Shown one piece after another: positions 48,765-61,100 of a DNA stretch of 64,000 nt. Numbering within the stretch: position 1 is the first letter of the stretch; every line of letters starts with the position of its first letter. The stretch covers positions 102,819,587-102,883,586 of the forward strand of contig CM067322.1 of assembly GCA_034231615.1 (NCBI GenBank), given 5' to 3'. Origin of the DNA: Meghimatium bilineatum (taxonomy: Eukaryota; Mollusca; Gastropoda; Stylommatophora; Philomycidae). The position numbers and the translations under genes are program-made. The notes under the pieces were generated by a model. That model searched no databases and was not told the DNA's origin. It saw nothing but the letters and a program-made list of their open reading frames with translations.

Positions 48765-49892
48765 ATGACACACATTTTTAAGAACAAAAATGTAAACATA
48801 GACACTAAAGTTGCTTTATACAAGACTATTATTATTATAGTCCAACACCAGCAACTATGGGAGATAATGAACAGCATGGGTTTCCCAAGACATCTGATTC
48901 ATCTAATAGAGGAACTTTACCAAGATCAAAAGGCTGCAGTGAAGTTAGAGGACGATCTCTCAGAATGGTTTGAGGTACAGAGTGGAGTAAGGCAAGGGTG
49001 CACACTCTCCCCATACCTGTTCAACATCTACGCTGAAAGTATAATGAGGAACGTGAGAGAAGACATTCACAACACTGACTACCACGCTTTAAACATAGGT
49101 GGATTCCTAATCCCGGAACTACGCTACGCAGACGACACAGTACTTCTTTCAAACGATATAAAGGGATTGGAACAACTAATCAAGAACACAAAGAAATATA
49201 GCGAAGCACAAAATTTGTATTTAAACACGCAGAAAACAAAAATCATGTCAACAGATATAACAACACAACAACCAAAAATCAGAATTGACAATACCGAGAT
49301 AGAATGTGTGGATAAATTTGAATACTTAGGAGCAAACATCAACGGTGCAGGAGACTGCATGGCAGAAATAAGGAAGAGATTGGCAATGGCATATTGCAAA
49401 ATAACACGGCTGAAAAACATATGGAAAAACAAAATAGAAACGAAAGTGCTAATGTTACGAACTTTTATTTTTCCGGTTGCAACATACGGCTGTGAAACAT
49501 GGACTCTAAGTAAAACAGCGGCAAAGAAGATCAACGCCTTCGAGCTGAAATGCTACAGAAAGATACTTAGAATATCATGGAAGGATAAGATCAGAAACTC
49601 TGATATTATAAACACACTGAATATTCCAGAGTGTTGGTTACTAAACACAATAACAAAAAGAAAACTACGCCTGTTTGGTCATATAAAGAGACATAACTGT
49701 TTAGAAAGACAAATAATGGAGGGAAGAGTACCTGGGAAGAGGAGAAGGGGCAGACCAAGAAGACGATGGACTGATGACATTAAAGAAAACATGAATACAT
49801 CGCTAGAAAATGCAAGCCACATCGCCCAAGACAGAGAGAGGTTCAGAGAGTTCATTGGGAAGACAACGTTCTGGAAGGAATACGTCACATGA
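48765..49892 (+). CDS. LINE-F reverse transcriptase, C-terminal two-thirds, intact frame
   Basis: Open for 375 codons. Homology to LINE RT starts near residue 27 (QHQQLWEIMNSMGFPRHLIH). Motif B-type [14 protein letters not shown] is at 76-89 and the catalytic YADD box at 121-124. C-terminal parts: FEYLGANINGAGDCMAEIRK, FPVATYGCETWTLSKT, KLRLFGHIKRHN, RRGRPRRRWTDDIKE, FWKEYVT and stop, then an (ATT)n tail. The RT domain copies the element's RNA at a nicked target. The first catalytic Asp (motif A) and the endonuclease are absent: the copy is 5'-truncated, and the first 26 codons come from adjoining sequence, so the ATG is not a true start. It is the best RT in the window. Confidence 0.85.
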   Translation: MTHIFKNKNVNIDTKVALYKTIIIIVQHQQLWEIMNSMGFPRHLIHLIEELYQDQKAAVKLEDDLSEWFEVQSGVRQGCTLSPYLFNIYAESIMRNVREDIHNTDYHALNIGGFLIPELRYADDTVLLSNDIKGLEQLIKNTKKYSEAQNLYLNTQKTKIMSTDITTQQPKIRIDNTEIECVDKFEYLGANINGAGDCMAEIRKRLAMAYCKITRLKNIWKNKIETKVLMLRTFIFPVATYGCETWTLSKTAAKKINAFELKCYRKILRISWKDKIRNSDIINTLNIPECWLLNTITKRKLRLFGHIKRHNCLERQIMEGRVPGKRRRGRPRRRWTDDIKENMNTSLENASHIAQDRERFREFIGKTTFWKEYVT

Positions 49893-49899
49893 CACATTA

Positions 49900-50330
49900 T
49901 TATTATTCCATCACTGTGCTACCAGTGCCAAACCTGGAGAATGACAGCTCAAGACAAAAGAAAAATAGTAACATCAGAAATGACATGTCTACGAAGAATA
50001 CTCGGAGTGTCATTAAGAGGTAGAATTAGAAACGATAACATCAGACAGATAACCAAAACAATACCAGTATTGGAACACATCAAAAGACAACAGATCAAAT
50101 GATTTTCACACGCTTCCAGATTACCAACAGATAGCATGCCACAAATGGCCATGACACATAGACATAAAGCCAGAGGCTGACCATGTAAAAGATGGATTAC
50201 AGAATCAAAGAAGCCACAGGAACAAGCTTACAAACAGCACACAAGAAGGCCATCTCCAGAGAACTCTTCCAAACCTGACACAGCAAGACAAACAAGGGCC
50301 ACAGCGTATAGATAGATAAATAGACTAAAT
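49900..50330 (+). mobile_element. Another LINE C-terminus, frameshifted
   Basis: Reads TCLRRILGVSLRGRIRNDNI, QQIKWFSHASRLPTDSMPQM and ARGRPRKRWI in two frames; tail (GATA)n near 50310-50325. The related piece is at 54880-55100. Confidence 0.65.
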
Positions 50331-50339
50331 GTTTTCTTA

Positions 50340-50960
50340 TCCCATGCCCTAAAAATCTTGATTGTCTGTTTTCAATTTTTGCTATAATTTGTCATTTTAC
50401 TCCAGCATCTCTGAGGACTTCTACATTACTTTTCTTGGCTGTCCATGGAATTTTCATCATTCTTCTCAAAAACTAGATCTCAATAGCCTCTAGCTTATCT
50501 TGGGCACTTTTGTTTTTACTATCCATGCTTCGCATCCATAAAGAAGGATTGCTAAATAGTCTTCTTCTTATTCATTCTCAAACTCCCGCTGGATCTCTCT
50601 TGTAGCAGGACCATGGTCCTATTATATTTCCAGCAGGATGTAGTCCAGAGAATGGAAATGCATTGTGTTGCCATTTTATTTGCGACAATGGTTCAACACA
50701 TCTGTCTTCGACGGGGCTCAATATAACATCCTCACACTCCAACTTGATTATGCATTGATATTACTCCAGTGCATAGAATGTTTAACATTTTTAAAAATAT
50801 TGAATTGGCCTGTGCTATCCAACTCTTGATCTCATTGGAGAACCGGCCATCTGATGTTCAAATGGTACCAGGATACTTGACTGTATCAACTTCATTTCAT
50901 ATGGACATAGCATCATTAAATTACCATTGATCTGAAATTTGGCGGTGTGTATTAAAATAT
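50340..50960 (-). mobile_element. LINE fragment split by SINE-B
   Basis: Minus strand reads a TSDGRFSNEIKS motif (near 50850-50900), then after the SINE-B the stretch LWMRSMDSKNKSAQDKLEAI and FLRRMMKIPWTAKKSNVEVL. Confidence 0.65.
50562..50716 (-). mobile_element. SINE-B copy
   Basis: Complete set of family landmarks including AGGACCATGGTCCT. It interrupts the LINE at 50340-50960. Confidence 0.87.
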
Positions 50961-50969
50961 TATTATTTC

Positions 50970-51460
50970 TTTGAAACAACAATTACTTAAATTACTAAAC
51001 TTTTGTTTTCTTCTTGTTTACTAGTTTAGGCTGAGGCCTTTATTTTCACTTTCCTGTACTACCATGTCTAACAGGGATTGGAGTTCTTGATGTATTGAGT
51101 ATTGTATAATATAATAATAGGCATACACAAGGCTACAACTGGTATTATCACCTTAGTGTTTATTAGTAGGCCCTATATATACTAATCATAATTATTATAT
51201 AATTATTATAATTATAATAAAATTATTATTATATTAAATATTAAATAATTTAAATTTAATTTCTCGGCAATAGGATAGTAAAACATCATAAATGAACGTA
51301 TAACCTGAAAGCAAAGGTTGTACTAGTCGACCGAGAAATCTCAAACTTTTATGCATATCTTATAATGTTACTTAAAAACGTTTTCTGTCCACTGGTTGTA
51401 ATGTAGAACAACATTGACAAAACATGAACCATGAACCTGGGTTTTTATTTCACTTGGAGT
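50970..51460. other. AT-rich intergenic DNA
   Basis: Contains an extreme A/T stretch at 51180-51265. No gene or element recognised. Confidence 0.4.
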
Positions 51461-51468
51461 AAGGAACT

Positions 51469-52300
51469 TTGTCTTCTGAACCTAGATCGCAGTTAGAGTG
51501 CTCTCCCTTCATTTCAGAATTATCACAAAACACGTTCTCACAATATGATCTCGGTAGTACGTTATCACAAAATGCCAACGTTGATGATGAAGTGTATACA
51601 AGGATCGCCAAAGCAAGCAGTACTTTCTGCAGATTGTACGCAAATGTTTGGCGTAGAAATGGAATTAACCTACATACTAAGCTGAAAGTTTACAGAGCAG
51701 TGATACTTCCAGTGCTGCTTTACGCTAGTGAAACATGGACTGTGTATAGATGTCATGTGAAAAAACTCAATCATTTTCATACAAATTGCCTCAGAAAAGT
51801 TATGAACATCAGATGGCAAGACAAGATTCCAGATACCACTGTCCTTGATAGAGCTGGTATTCCCAGCATTGACACGATCCTGATGCAGACACAGATTCGT
51901 TGGGCATGTCATTTAGTGCGTATGCCAGACCATCGTCTGCCAAAGATACTTCTCTATGGTGAGCTAGAGAAGGGTATACGATCTCAAGGTAGCCAAAGGA
52001 AGCGCTACAAGGACTCGTCAAAGAACTCACTGAAAGCCTTTGAAATAGACCACGATACATGGGAAGAGCTTGCACAAAATAGATCTACATGGCGTTCTAA
52101 AATAAAAAAGAGCGCATCATCTTGTGAAAAGAAGAGAAATGCAGCAGCTCAACAGCGGAGATCAGTTAGAAAGTCACGGATAGACCAAGATCCGTCTACA
52201 TCGTCATTCCATGTCCAAACTGTCCAAGGACATTTACAGCTCGAATAGGGCTCATTAGCCATCTACGAACTCATAATCAAAGACATAACTAAAATTGAAT
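51469..52300 (+). mobile_element. LINE C-terminal ORF with C2H2 tail
   Basis: Open frame 51469-52248: RIAKASSTFCRLYANVWRRN, LPVLLYASETWTVYR, LRKVMNIRWQDKIPDTTVLD, QIRWACHLVRMPDHRLPK, and a long basic C-terminus. A one-base shift near 52215 moves the C2H2 tail (CPNCPRTFTARIGLISHLRT) into another frame, so the protein's end is altered in this copy. No RT core remains. The 110-bp piece at 54135-54245 is the same 3' end. Confidence 0.78.
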
Positions 52301-52430
52301 TTTCATAAGTGGATGTAACAAATGGTCATCATCACTTGTGATGGACGAACAACATAAGCCGTCTCCGCAAATTATATTGATTGAACAATTGATCCAATGG
52401 ATAGGTATGTTTTGCGTAAGGGGTAGGGTT

Positions 52431-52583
52431 TTTTCTTCATCTGCCTTCATACTCGAGCTCCCGATACATCTTTCATGTAGAAGAACAATGATACTACTAG
52501 ATTATCAGCAGGATGTATTCTAGAGAATGAAAATTCATCGTGTCGCCGTTTATTTGCGCCAATGGCCGGACACACCCGTCTTC
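52431..52583 (-). mobile_element. SINE-B copy
   Basis: Diverged copy with ATACTACTAGATTATCAGCA and GGACACACCCGTCTTCGGCG. Confidence 0.8.
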
Positions 52584-52789
52584 GGCGATGGCTATGGGTT
52601 TAATCCTTAAAAAAAGGTCATACAATGATAATGCATGCATGGTACTTTTTGTTTTAAAAAATCGCTAAAGGGGACGGCGGGGTATTTGCGTTGATATTGG
52701 GGGGGGGGGGAGGGTTTGAACAACCCAAAACCCACCCCCTTATCAGTGGGTTTTTAATTGATTTCAAACATTTTTCGTGTGTGAAATGG

Positions 52790-53042
52790 AACCGAAAGTG
52801 CAGCAGAGAATAGTGACACTGCTGCTTAATAGGCCTATCGGAAGAGGAGACTAAGTGGTTGTGGATGGAGTTGGCTGCCCCATCTCATAATGGATCAAAG
52901 TGACAGGCCATGCTGAAGTGAGATGTATCAGGCCTAAAGGCGCAGATATCTCAGCTACGCTGTAAATAAGGACACGCGAAATTCGTTCTCTGGACTACAT
53001 CCTGTTAATCTGCAGAAGTTTGAGAATGAGCACAGAAGAACA
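52790..53042 (+). mobile_element. SINE-A copy
   Basis: Landmarks AGAGAATAGTGACACTGCTG, GGAGTTGGCTGCCCCATC and GCAGAAGTTTGAGAATGAGC plus GAAGAA end. Confidence 0.85.
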
Positions 53043-53089
53043 ATAAAACATTATCTCTGGTAAACTCTAAAAAAAAGATTGACATTTTG

Positions 53090-53390
53090 CCATCTCTTTC
53101 CCTTACATTTATAGACACATGTCTCCCTTACATTTATATCCATATAGACCTATGTCTCCCTTACATTTATAACCATATAGACCTATGTCTCCCTTACATT
53201 TATAGCCATGTAGACATATGTCTCTTTCCCTTACAGCCATATAGACCCATGTCTCCCTTATATTTATAGTCATACAGACTTATGTCTCCTTACATTTATA
53301 ATATATCGACTAATGTCTCTTTCCCTTACTTTTATAGCCATATTGACTTTCCCTTACATTTATAGCCATAGTCCTATAGACCTATGCCTC
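53090..53390. repeat. Minisatellite, about 33-bp unit, about 8 diverged copies
   Basis: Units built on CCCTTACATTTATAGCCATA and TAGACCTATGTCT. Confidence 0.88.
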
Positions 53391-53564
53391 TTTCTCGAAG
53401 CGTTTTCAAAGCCTCTTGTAACAACAAGGAAATCATTGTGTCCAAACCTGTAGATGAGGATAAATACTAATAAGTTATTTTCCGTTTGCATTCGTTTCGT
53501 GAAAAATGTCCCCTTTGGACCACAACGTGGAAATAATCATCGTTCCTTTGTCTATTTTTATTTA

Positions 53565-53765
53565 TATTTCTTATAATTGATAAAAGTCACAACAGGCAAA
53601 ATTGAAGGCAACAGAGACAGAGGGCGACAACGTGAGAAAATAGTAGACAGTGTGACAACCTGGCACGACAAGGAAACAACAACGACCATGATACATAATA
53701 CTGGAGACATAGAGCTGTGGAGAGCCATGACCGCCTACACCAGCAGGCACGATACCTGCTGATAA
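53565..53765 (+). mobile_element. LINE C-terminal fragment
   Basis: Reads GKIEGNRDRGRQREKIVDSV, IHNTGDIELWRAMTAYTSRH and a stop. A second short relic of this end (RAVIA-like) is at about 55480-55550. Confidence 0.65.
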
Positions 53766-54134
53766 TTTAATAATTGATAGAATATTCAGTAATAGTATTA
53801 TTTCAATATAGGCCTAGTATTTATTCCGTGGATTAGAAGGAGGGAGTGAACCAAAATAAAACCATTTAGTGCAAGTTAGTAGATAGGGGGTAATAAAGCA
53901 TTAACAAATAGGAACAAAACTGTTAGTTCTTGGAACTTGGCCTAAATTGGGGGGGGGGGGGAGTCAAATAAAAACTACCATTCCCTTTCCATTAACGATT
54001 TTTCGCCAAAAGTCATAACATTTTCCATAAAAAAGACGTTCTGACACATGACAACATACGAATGAAATTTTATAAATAGGGTAATCCTCCACCCCACTCC
54101 CTACTTTTTAGGAGACTATATCTACTTCTGTATA

Positions 54135-54245
54135 GCACAGTTTACAGCTCGAATAGGGCTCATTAGTCATCTACGAACTATTAGGCATGGGCATAATTCA
54201 AACAGAATTTTCAAAAGTGGATGTAACAAATGGTCATCATCATTT
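54135..54245 (+). mobile_element. LINE 3' terminal fragment
   Basis: About 110 bp matching 52220-52335 (core TTTACAGCTCGAATAGGGCT and GTGGATGTAACAAATGGTCA). Confidence 0.75.
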
Positions 54246-54724
54246 TCTTGATTAGAAACTAGCTTTACACAACTCGTGGGGCATTCCTATAAGTCCTCCG
54301 TTCCAACAGTCATCCCAGTGTATGAAGACAGAGTCCCGCGCAGGTGTTGATTGCGTGATCTTCGGGGCCTTCCTAAAGATTTACTTTTCCTCCCCTCTAG
54401 ATACTCCTATTTCTAACATTCTCTATATGTGTACGTTCTAATCCTCATTGAAATCATCTTTATCTTGAAATGGATTTATTACTGCCTTGATAAAGTCTGC
54501 TTTATCTCTTCTCGACATTGTGCCGTCTATCACCACATTGCATGCCAATAAGTGGGCTCTCTAGTTTCCTCTGACCCCAGCATGACAAGGGCAGTATGTC
54601 TATGTAATGCTCAGGACAATTGAGTTGTTCAATAAGTCCCACAATTCTTTTCTCAGCATGACTTTTCTATCTTGCGCAGCATGCTTTGAGAGTAATTATG
54701 ATCATTATCATTTACGAACACACA

Positions 54725-54877
54725 GTCAAGCAAAATGAATTAAACAGGTTACTAAAACACTTACCTTGCCTATTAATAAAAATATATAAAAAGTATATAT
54801 AAAAAACATACAATAAAACTAAACATTAATAGGCAAGGTAAGTGTTTTAGTAACCTGTTTAATTCATTTTGCTTGAC
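54725..54877. repeat. Near-perfect 53-bp inverted repeat (hairpin)
   Basis: Left arm 54725-54777 (starts GTCAAGCAAAATGAATTAAA) is the reverse complement of 54825-54877; the 47-base spacer is almost pure A/T. It could be a foldback MITE. I found no clear target duplication. Confidence 0.88.
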
Positions 54878-54879
54878 TA

Positions 54880-55100
54880 TTTGTTCATTAGGTTACTGCG
54901 GCACCATCCACTTTGTCGGACACCCTCTGACCATTTGGTTATTTATATTACGAACACACGTAGCATAGCTTACTGTGGTATGTTTTCTGATTGTCTGCTG
55001 ATGTGTACAAACCATTTGATCTGTTGTTATTTAATATATGCCAAGATTTCGGCGGTGCCGGTTTTTTTGTCTAATGTCCTAATTCCTCAGTCTGTCTCTT
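54880..55100 (-). mobile_element. LINE C-terminal fragment
   Basis: Minus strand reads QQIKWFVHISRQSENIPQ, matching 50090-50150 on the plus strand. It lies 100 bp upstream of the GS/SR-repeat gene start. Confidence 0.55.
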
Positions 55101-55199
55101 GACGATATTCCTAGGATATATTATTTACATCGTTCAAATTTATATTTGTTCGTAGATCGGGCACGGGAATTCAGTCACAAATTTTACTTCCGATTTAAA

Positions 55200-58100
55200 A
55201 TGGCAGACTCTGAGAATGAGGAGGTAACTGGATATTATTTAAACATCTACTGATTATACCTGCCGTGCTTTATTAATAATAATAACAATTGCTTATCTGT
55301 AAAAAAAATTTTTAGAATTGAAAATAATTCACTAAGACCACCACATTTAGAGAAATGACATTATTAATTTCATTTGTTTGTTTCTTTACTGCTCCTAAAC
55401 AACGATCTCTTGGACTTGTGTCTTGTGAGTGTCTTGTCTTGTGTAGTGCAGAGTGTACAACAGTACACTGTACACAGTACGAATACTGGGGATAGAGTGA
55501 GCTGTTGAGAGCCGTGATTGCCTAGACCAGTCGGCATGGCACCATAGAATGAATGTTTCTACGCAGTCAATGGCAACAAATTATAGGTCTACTAGGCTAC
55601 TTAGCCTACTACTCGGTAGCCTACTTATCCATAATCCAGCGTAGCCGTAAATGAGGCTACCTGATCATTTGCCCCGTTAATAATAATGATAATGACCTGA
55701 CTGCATCTGACAATTCACAATGAGATGATGTTTTGAGACTGAGATCTCAGCAGATCATTGATAATGCCAGAGCTGAGATGTTGAGATGTGATTCTATCTT
55801 ATAATTTATATCTTCCTGTTAGTTAGTTAGTTAGTCGTCGGATCATCATCACTGCAAACTAGACACATCCATAGTTGCTCCGATCTCTCCTTGAGTGTAT
55901 CCGCCATCACACTTCTGCTGACAGTACCGGTCCTATGCTGGTTGACCATCATTCTTCTGCGCCCTCCAAAATGTTCACCTCTAGCAACACTGCATTTCAA
56001 TCCCTGATCTTTAATCCTAGCCATTGAAAAGGAATCATCATCCACATTAGTCTCACTCTCGCGTGTTATATCTCTTAAGGAGTTCAAAATGTCAGCGCGA
56101 TCCATTGCCCCATCACCCTTTGCCACAATCGCACACGATGCCAGTTGATCCGCTCTTTCATTGCCTCGAACGCCCACATGTCCCGGCACAAAAATAAATG
56201 TAACCACTTTCAAGCTCGCATTTTCGCATCTTCTGGTTATTATACATAATACTAATTAACTTTAATTATAAATATTAAATACTAAAACCTGATCCTTAAC
56301 CTTAAATGCTAATTCTAATACAGTCATTTTCAATAAATATCAATTTATTTTAAATACTAATTATATTCCAAATTCAATCATACAGTGGCGATATGCATAG
56401 CAATCACACTGGAAAGATCAGGAAATACCTCGAAAGTAGAACAAAGGTCACAGTGAAGACTTAAACTAGACTTGAGCCTAGGCAGTCTAGTGGACAATTA
56501 GTCATTGCAGTCTAGGTTTTCAAAACAGACTTAGACTAGATCAAAAGCAAAGAGTATCAACCTTACCTGCCACTAGTGCCATGCATGTTGTAGGAGGCGA
56601 CTAAGTAAGAAGGCTTTAGATTTTATGTCCCATCCCATGAAGAATCAGTGACTTAGAAGCTATCCCGAAGTTGAATATGTTAGAAAAAAAGGTGCAGATA
56701 TTGCAGCTAATCTGTTAACCATGGCACAATACAACATATTCTCTGGTCTACATCCTGCTAATATGCAGGAGTTTGAGATTGAATGAAGAAGAATAAGAAA
56801 ATGGCTATTGTTGAAGGATTTATATTTATATTTCCCTTTTTTTAAATAGAGTTCCCAAGCAGATGCAAGTTCTATTCATGGTAGTAGAGATTCAAGCCCT
56901 GCAGGTAGCCACAGGAGTGGTAGCCCTAGAGGTAGCCACATGAGTGGCAGCCCTGCAGGTAGCCATAGGAGTGGCAGTCCTGCAGGTAGCCACAGGAGTG
57001 GCAGTCCTACAGGTAGCCACATGAGCGGCAGTCCAGCAGGTAGTCACATGAGCGGCAGTCCTGCAGGTAGTCATAGGAGTGGTAGTCCTGCAGGTAGCCA
57101 CATGAGTGGTAGTCCTGCAGGTAGCCACAGGAGTGTTAGCCCTGAAGATAGTCAGAGGGGTGGTAGTCAAGGCAGTAGCAGAAGTGGAAGTCCTGCAGGA
57201 AGCATCAGGAGTGCAAGTCCAGCAGGAAGCAACAGAAGTGGAAGTCCCACAGGCAGTATTAGTCCAGTCAGAAGCCATCACAGCGGCAGTCCAGCTGGGA
57301 GTCAGAGAAGTGGTAATATCTATTATCAATATCATTTATGTGCTTTTCTTGTTATTGAACAATTTTCCACTGTTATGTACTTGTTGCTCAAAGTTTTGCG
57401 TTCGTTCTCAAACTCCAGTTAGATTTCTCTTATAGCAGGACAATGGTCCTACAAGATGTCCAATAGGATTTAGTCTAGAGAACAGAAATGTGTTGTGTCA
57501 TGTTTTATTTGCACCAATGGCCATACCAGTTACATCTGACTTTGATGTTGGAAACTTCAGTGTTTTTACCTCTTCCACTGAACAGTGGAAGTCTATTACC
57601 GTATATATGGTATAGTTGACCAGCATGCAAGAGAACTAGTTTCTGTACCTACCGTATAGATGGTATAGTTGGCCAGCATGCAAGAGAACTAGTTTCTGTA
57701 CCTACCGAAAAGATGGTATAGTTGGCCAGCATGCAAGAGAACTAGTTTCTGTACCTACCGAAAAGATGGTATAGTTGGCCAGCATGTAAGAGAACTAGTT
57801 TCTGTACCTACCGTATAGATGGTATAGTTGGCCAGCATGTAAGAGAACTAGTTTCTGTACCTACCGTATAGATGGTATAGTTGGCCAGCATGTAAGAGAA
57901 CTAGTTTCTGTACCTACCGTATAGATGGTATAGTTGGCCAGCATGTAAGAGAACTAGTTTCTGTAACTACTGTATAGATTGTTAGTTAGTTAGTTAGTCG
58001 TCGGATCATCATCACTGCAAACTGGACATGTCCATAGTTGCTCCGATCTCTCCTTGAGTGTATCCGCCATTACACTTCTGCTGACAGTACAGGTCCTATG

Positions 58101-61100
58101 CTGGTTGACCATCATTCTTCTGCACTCTCCAAAATGTTCACTTCTAGCAACACCGGATTTCAATCCCTGATCTTTAATCCTAGCCATTGAAAAGGAATGA
58201 TCATCAACATTAGTCTCACTCTCGCATGCTATATCTCTTAAGGAGTTCAAAATGTCAGCGTGAAATAACACTATTCAGAACAAAATTTGCAGAGTTTTGA
58301 CACAATTTGTTCGCAATGAAAGATATTGTATGATAGACAAGTTACAAATCGTGTGAACACTTTCACTGGTAGAAGGCTGTTCATGGTTGGTTGGTTGCTG
58401 ATCCAGCGGTCCATGGGCTCATGCCCTGTGACCCAATGCCATTGTGTGCAATATGCATGTGTTTGTGAGCTGTTGTTTTGTTCCATTTATCTGGCCCTTG
58501 AGGGAGAAGCATTTTCCTGATGTTATCCAGCGCTGGGCATTCAAAAAGGTGAAGCTGTTCTTAAACGTAGGTAATGTCATGCTAAGACTGTCTCCAAAAG
58601 CATGACAGTCTTGTCAACCCCCATATGTAAAGTCTGATATTTGGCAAATTTTTGCATATGAGGCAGGATAGTTTATCAGCCCACCAGGTAATGTAGGCGA
58701 GCTCCAGCAACGTGGTGTAGACTGCATAAAGCATGGTGAGCCGTAGAAAACCATGGTCATCCACTGCGTCAGTTGTTTGGATTTGTCTTGCTACTGTATT
58801 CAAATGAGTACCGACAAGAGAGTGAGGTCGACGCTTTGCAAAATTCTTTCTTACTTAAATACAAAATCCCCAAGCCATTTTCACATCCATGAAAATTCAA
58901 TGATATTAAGCTACAGACTAAGCTGAAAGTTTACTTCCAGTTTGTTAAAGTTTTCTAATATTCTGTTGTTGTTACTATAAAGTTTTCTAATATTCTGTTG
59001 TTGTTACTATAAAGTTTACTAATATTCTGCTGTTGTTACTATAAAGTTTTCTAATAATCTGTTGTTGTTACTATAAAGTTTTCTAATATTCTGTTGTTGT
59101 TACTATAAAGTTTTCTAATATTCTGTTGTTGTTACTATAAAGTTTTCTAATATTCTGTTGTTGTTACTATAAAGTTTTCTAATAATCTGTTGTTGTTACT
59201 ATAAAGTTTTCGAATATTCTGTTGTTGTTACTATAAAGTTTTAGAATATTCTGTTGTTACTATAAAGTTTTAGAATATTCTGTTGTTACTATAAAGTTTT
59301 CTAATATTTTGTTGTTGTTACTATAAAGTTTTCTAATATTTTGTTGTTGTTACTATAAAGTTTTCTAATATTTATTTCTTGTTAATGGAAATAACAAATA
59401 AGTAAAAAAAATACCATCTGTTATGCTACATTTTGTTTTTTATTTCACCCACTTATATAGGTAGTCCTGCAGGATCCCAAGGAAGTCCTAATGGCAGCCC
59501 ATTAGACCATCAAGCTGGCAGTCACAGAAGTGGAAGTCACAGGTGAGCTGGGAGCATATTATTGGGATTTGTCTTTCTGTGTGAAAGTTGATATGTACTC
59601 ACTGCAGTAAAACTGAAATCCAACAGATGAAAGTTGGAACAGGGTAATGCAATTTTGCAAATAACTGGAAACCCACACAACACACATTGATGTTTCGATC
59701 AAAAGGCCTTTATCAAGAATACATTTACAACAAAATAACAGCACTATTGATATTCACACAGCAGAGCTAAATATCATGTGACTATATGAGAGAGTTTTGA
59801 TGGTCGTGATATGGTATGCACACCATTTGATTGTGTTTGATCTGTGGTACAGTTAGTTCTCCAGTTACCATTCTGATTGTGGGTATAACAAAATGGTGCA
59901 AGGCAAATACGCGCAATGCTAAGAATCCTGACAAATGCACGCAGGTAGTCGTAACAAAAACATGCAAGGCAAATGCGTGCCTACATAAGCGTGCTGATAA
60001 TTAATATTTGAACTCCATGGGAAGTTTGATAATGAACGCTGAAGAAAATGAAGAAGAATTAACTTTTTTCAAGATATCTTCTTTGAGTTCGATAAACATA
60101 TCACTCATACAAAGTTTTCTGATGGTTCAGTCAATCCAGTTTGTAATATGTCCCCCCCCCCCCCCCCTTTATGTGAACTGTTTTACTTATTTTACATTTA
60201 CTTGATAGTGTGATGACATTACAGAAATGTCACATAACACGCAAGCGGTGCATTCGTGAGAAAGACTAAGGAAGACATACCACTTTTTTAAAGTACACAC
60301 TGAAAGGATGGAAACACCGTACATATACTATTTTATAGTTTATGTGTTTTCGGTTTTTATGTAGCACAAATAAGACATTTTAAAAATATGCTGCTCATGG
60401 TCATGCGTTGCCGGGACCCAAAAGGGAAGCAAAGAATAACGACACTGTTCGCCTTCCATTCATGTTGTAAGAGGTGACTAAAGGGGTTACAGGGTAAAGA
60501 ATGAAACCATTTCACGCGAGAGTTTGGAGGCCCTAAAGGGGAGCAAAGAATAACGGCATTGTTACCTTCCTGGCATGTTGTACACGATGACTAAAGAGGC
60601 TATGGTATGGAGTTGGCTATTATATAGTAAGTGATACACAAGAAATTTTCGATTTGATTGTGGTTACATTTGACCCAGTGTTTTCTATCTCAAATTTTGG
60701 TGATTATAGTTAATTAAACAGTTTATTTTTAACTAACGTTTTCATTGTTTTGCGTGCGTTTGCCCTGATCGCATTTGTCCCGTGTGCCTATGTCGTTGCG
60801 TGCATTTGTCTTGTGCGCTTTGGTAGGGTGACCGGGTAAAAGACTTGCACAGTTGGGGGAGACAAGTTATGACTAAAGTCACTGCAATTACGCTACTGGT
60901 GTCTCAGAGTTTTGAAGGGGGCTTCTTCTGTGTTTTTTCTCAAACTCCTGCAGATTAACAGGATGCAGTCTGGAGAATGAAATGCGTTGTGCTATGGTTT
61001 ACAGCTTAGCTCTGATATCTGCACATTTCAGCTTGACGCATATGACTTCAGCATTGCTTCTGGATCACTTTGACCCTCAATAGGATGGGACAGCAACCCC

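Noticed and set aside
52702-52712. Poly-G and poly-C runs (also near 6980, 26250, 53950, 60152, 61380, 62729) as regulatory G-tracts
   Set aside because: Single homopolymer runs without the multiple G-tracts needed for a quadruplex; common microsatellites in such genomes.
56892-57335. Minus-strand Thr/Ala-rich ORF opposite exon 2 of the repeat-protein gene (and a similar one at 62008-62583)
   Set aside because: Shadow of in-frame plus-strand repeats; the plus strand has matching splice sites and phases, the minus strand does not.
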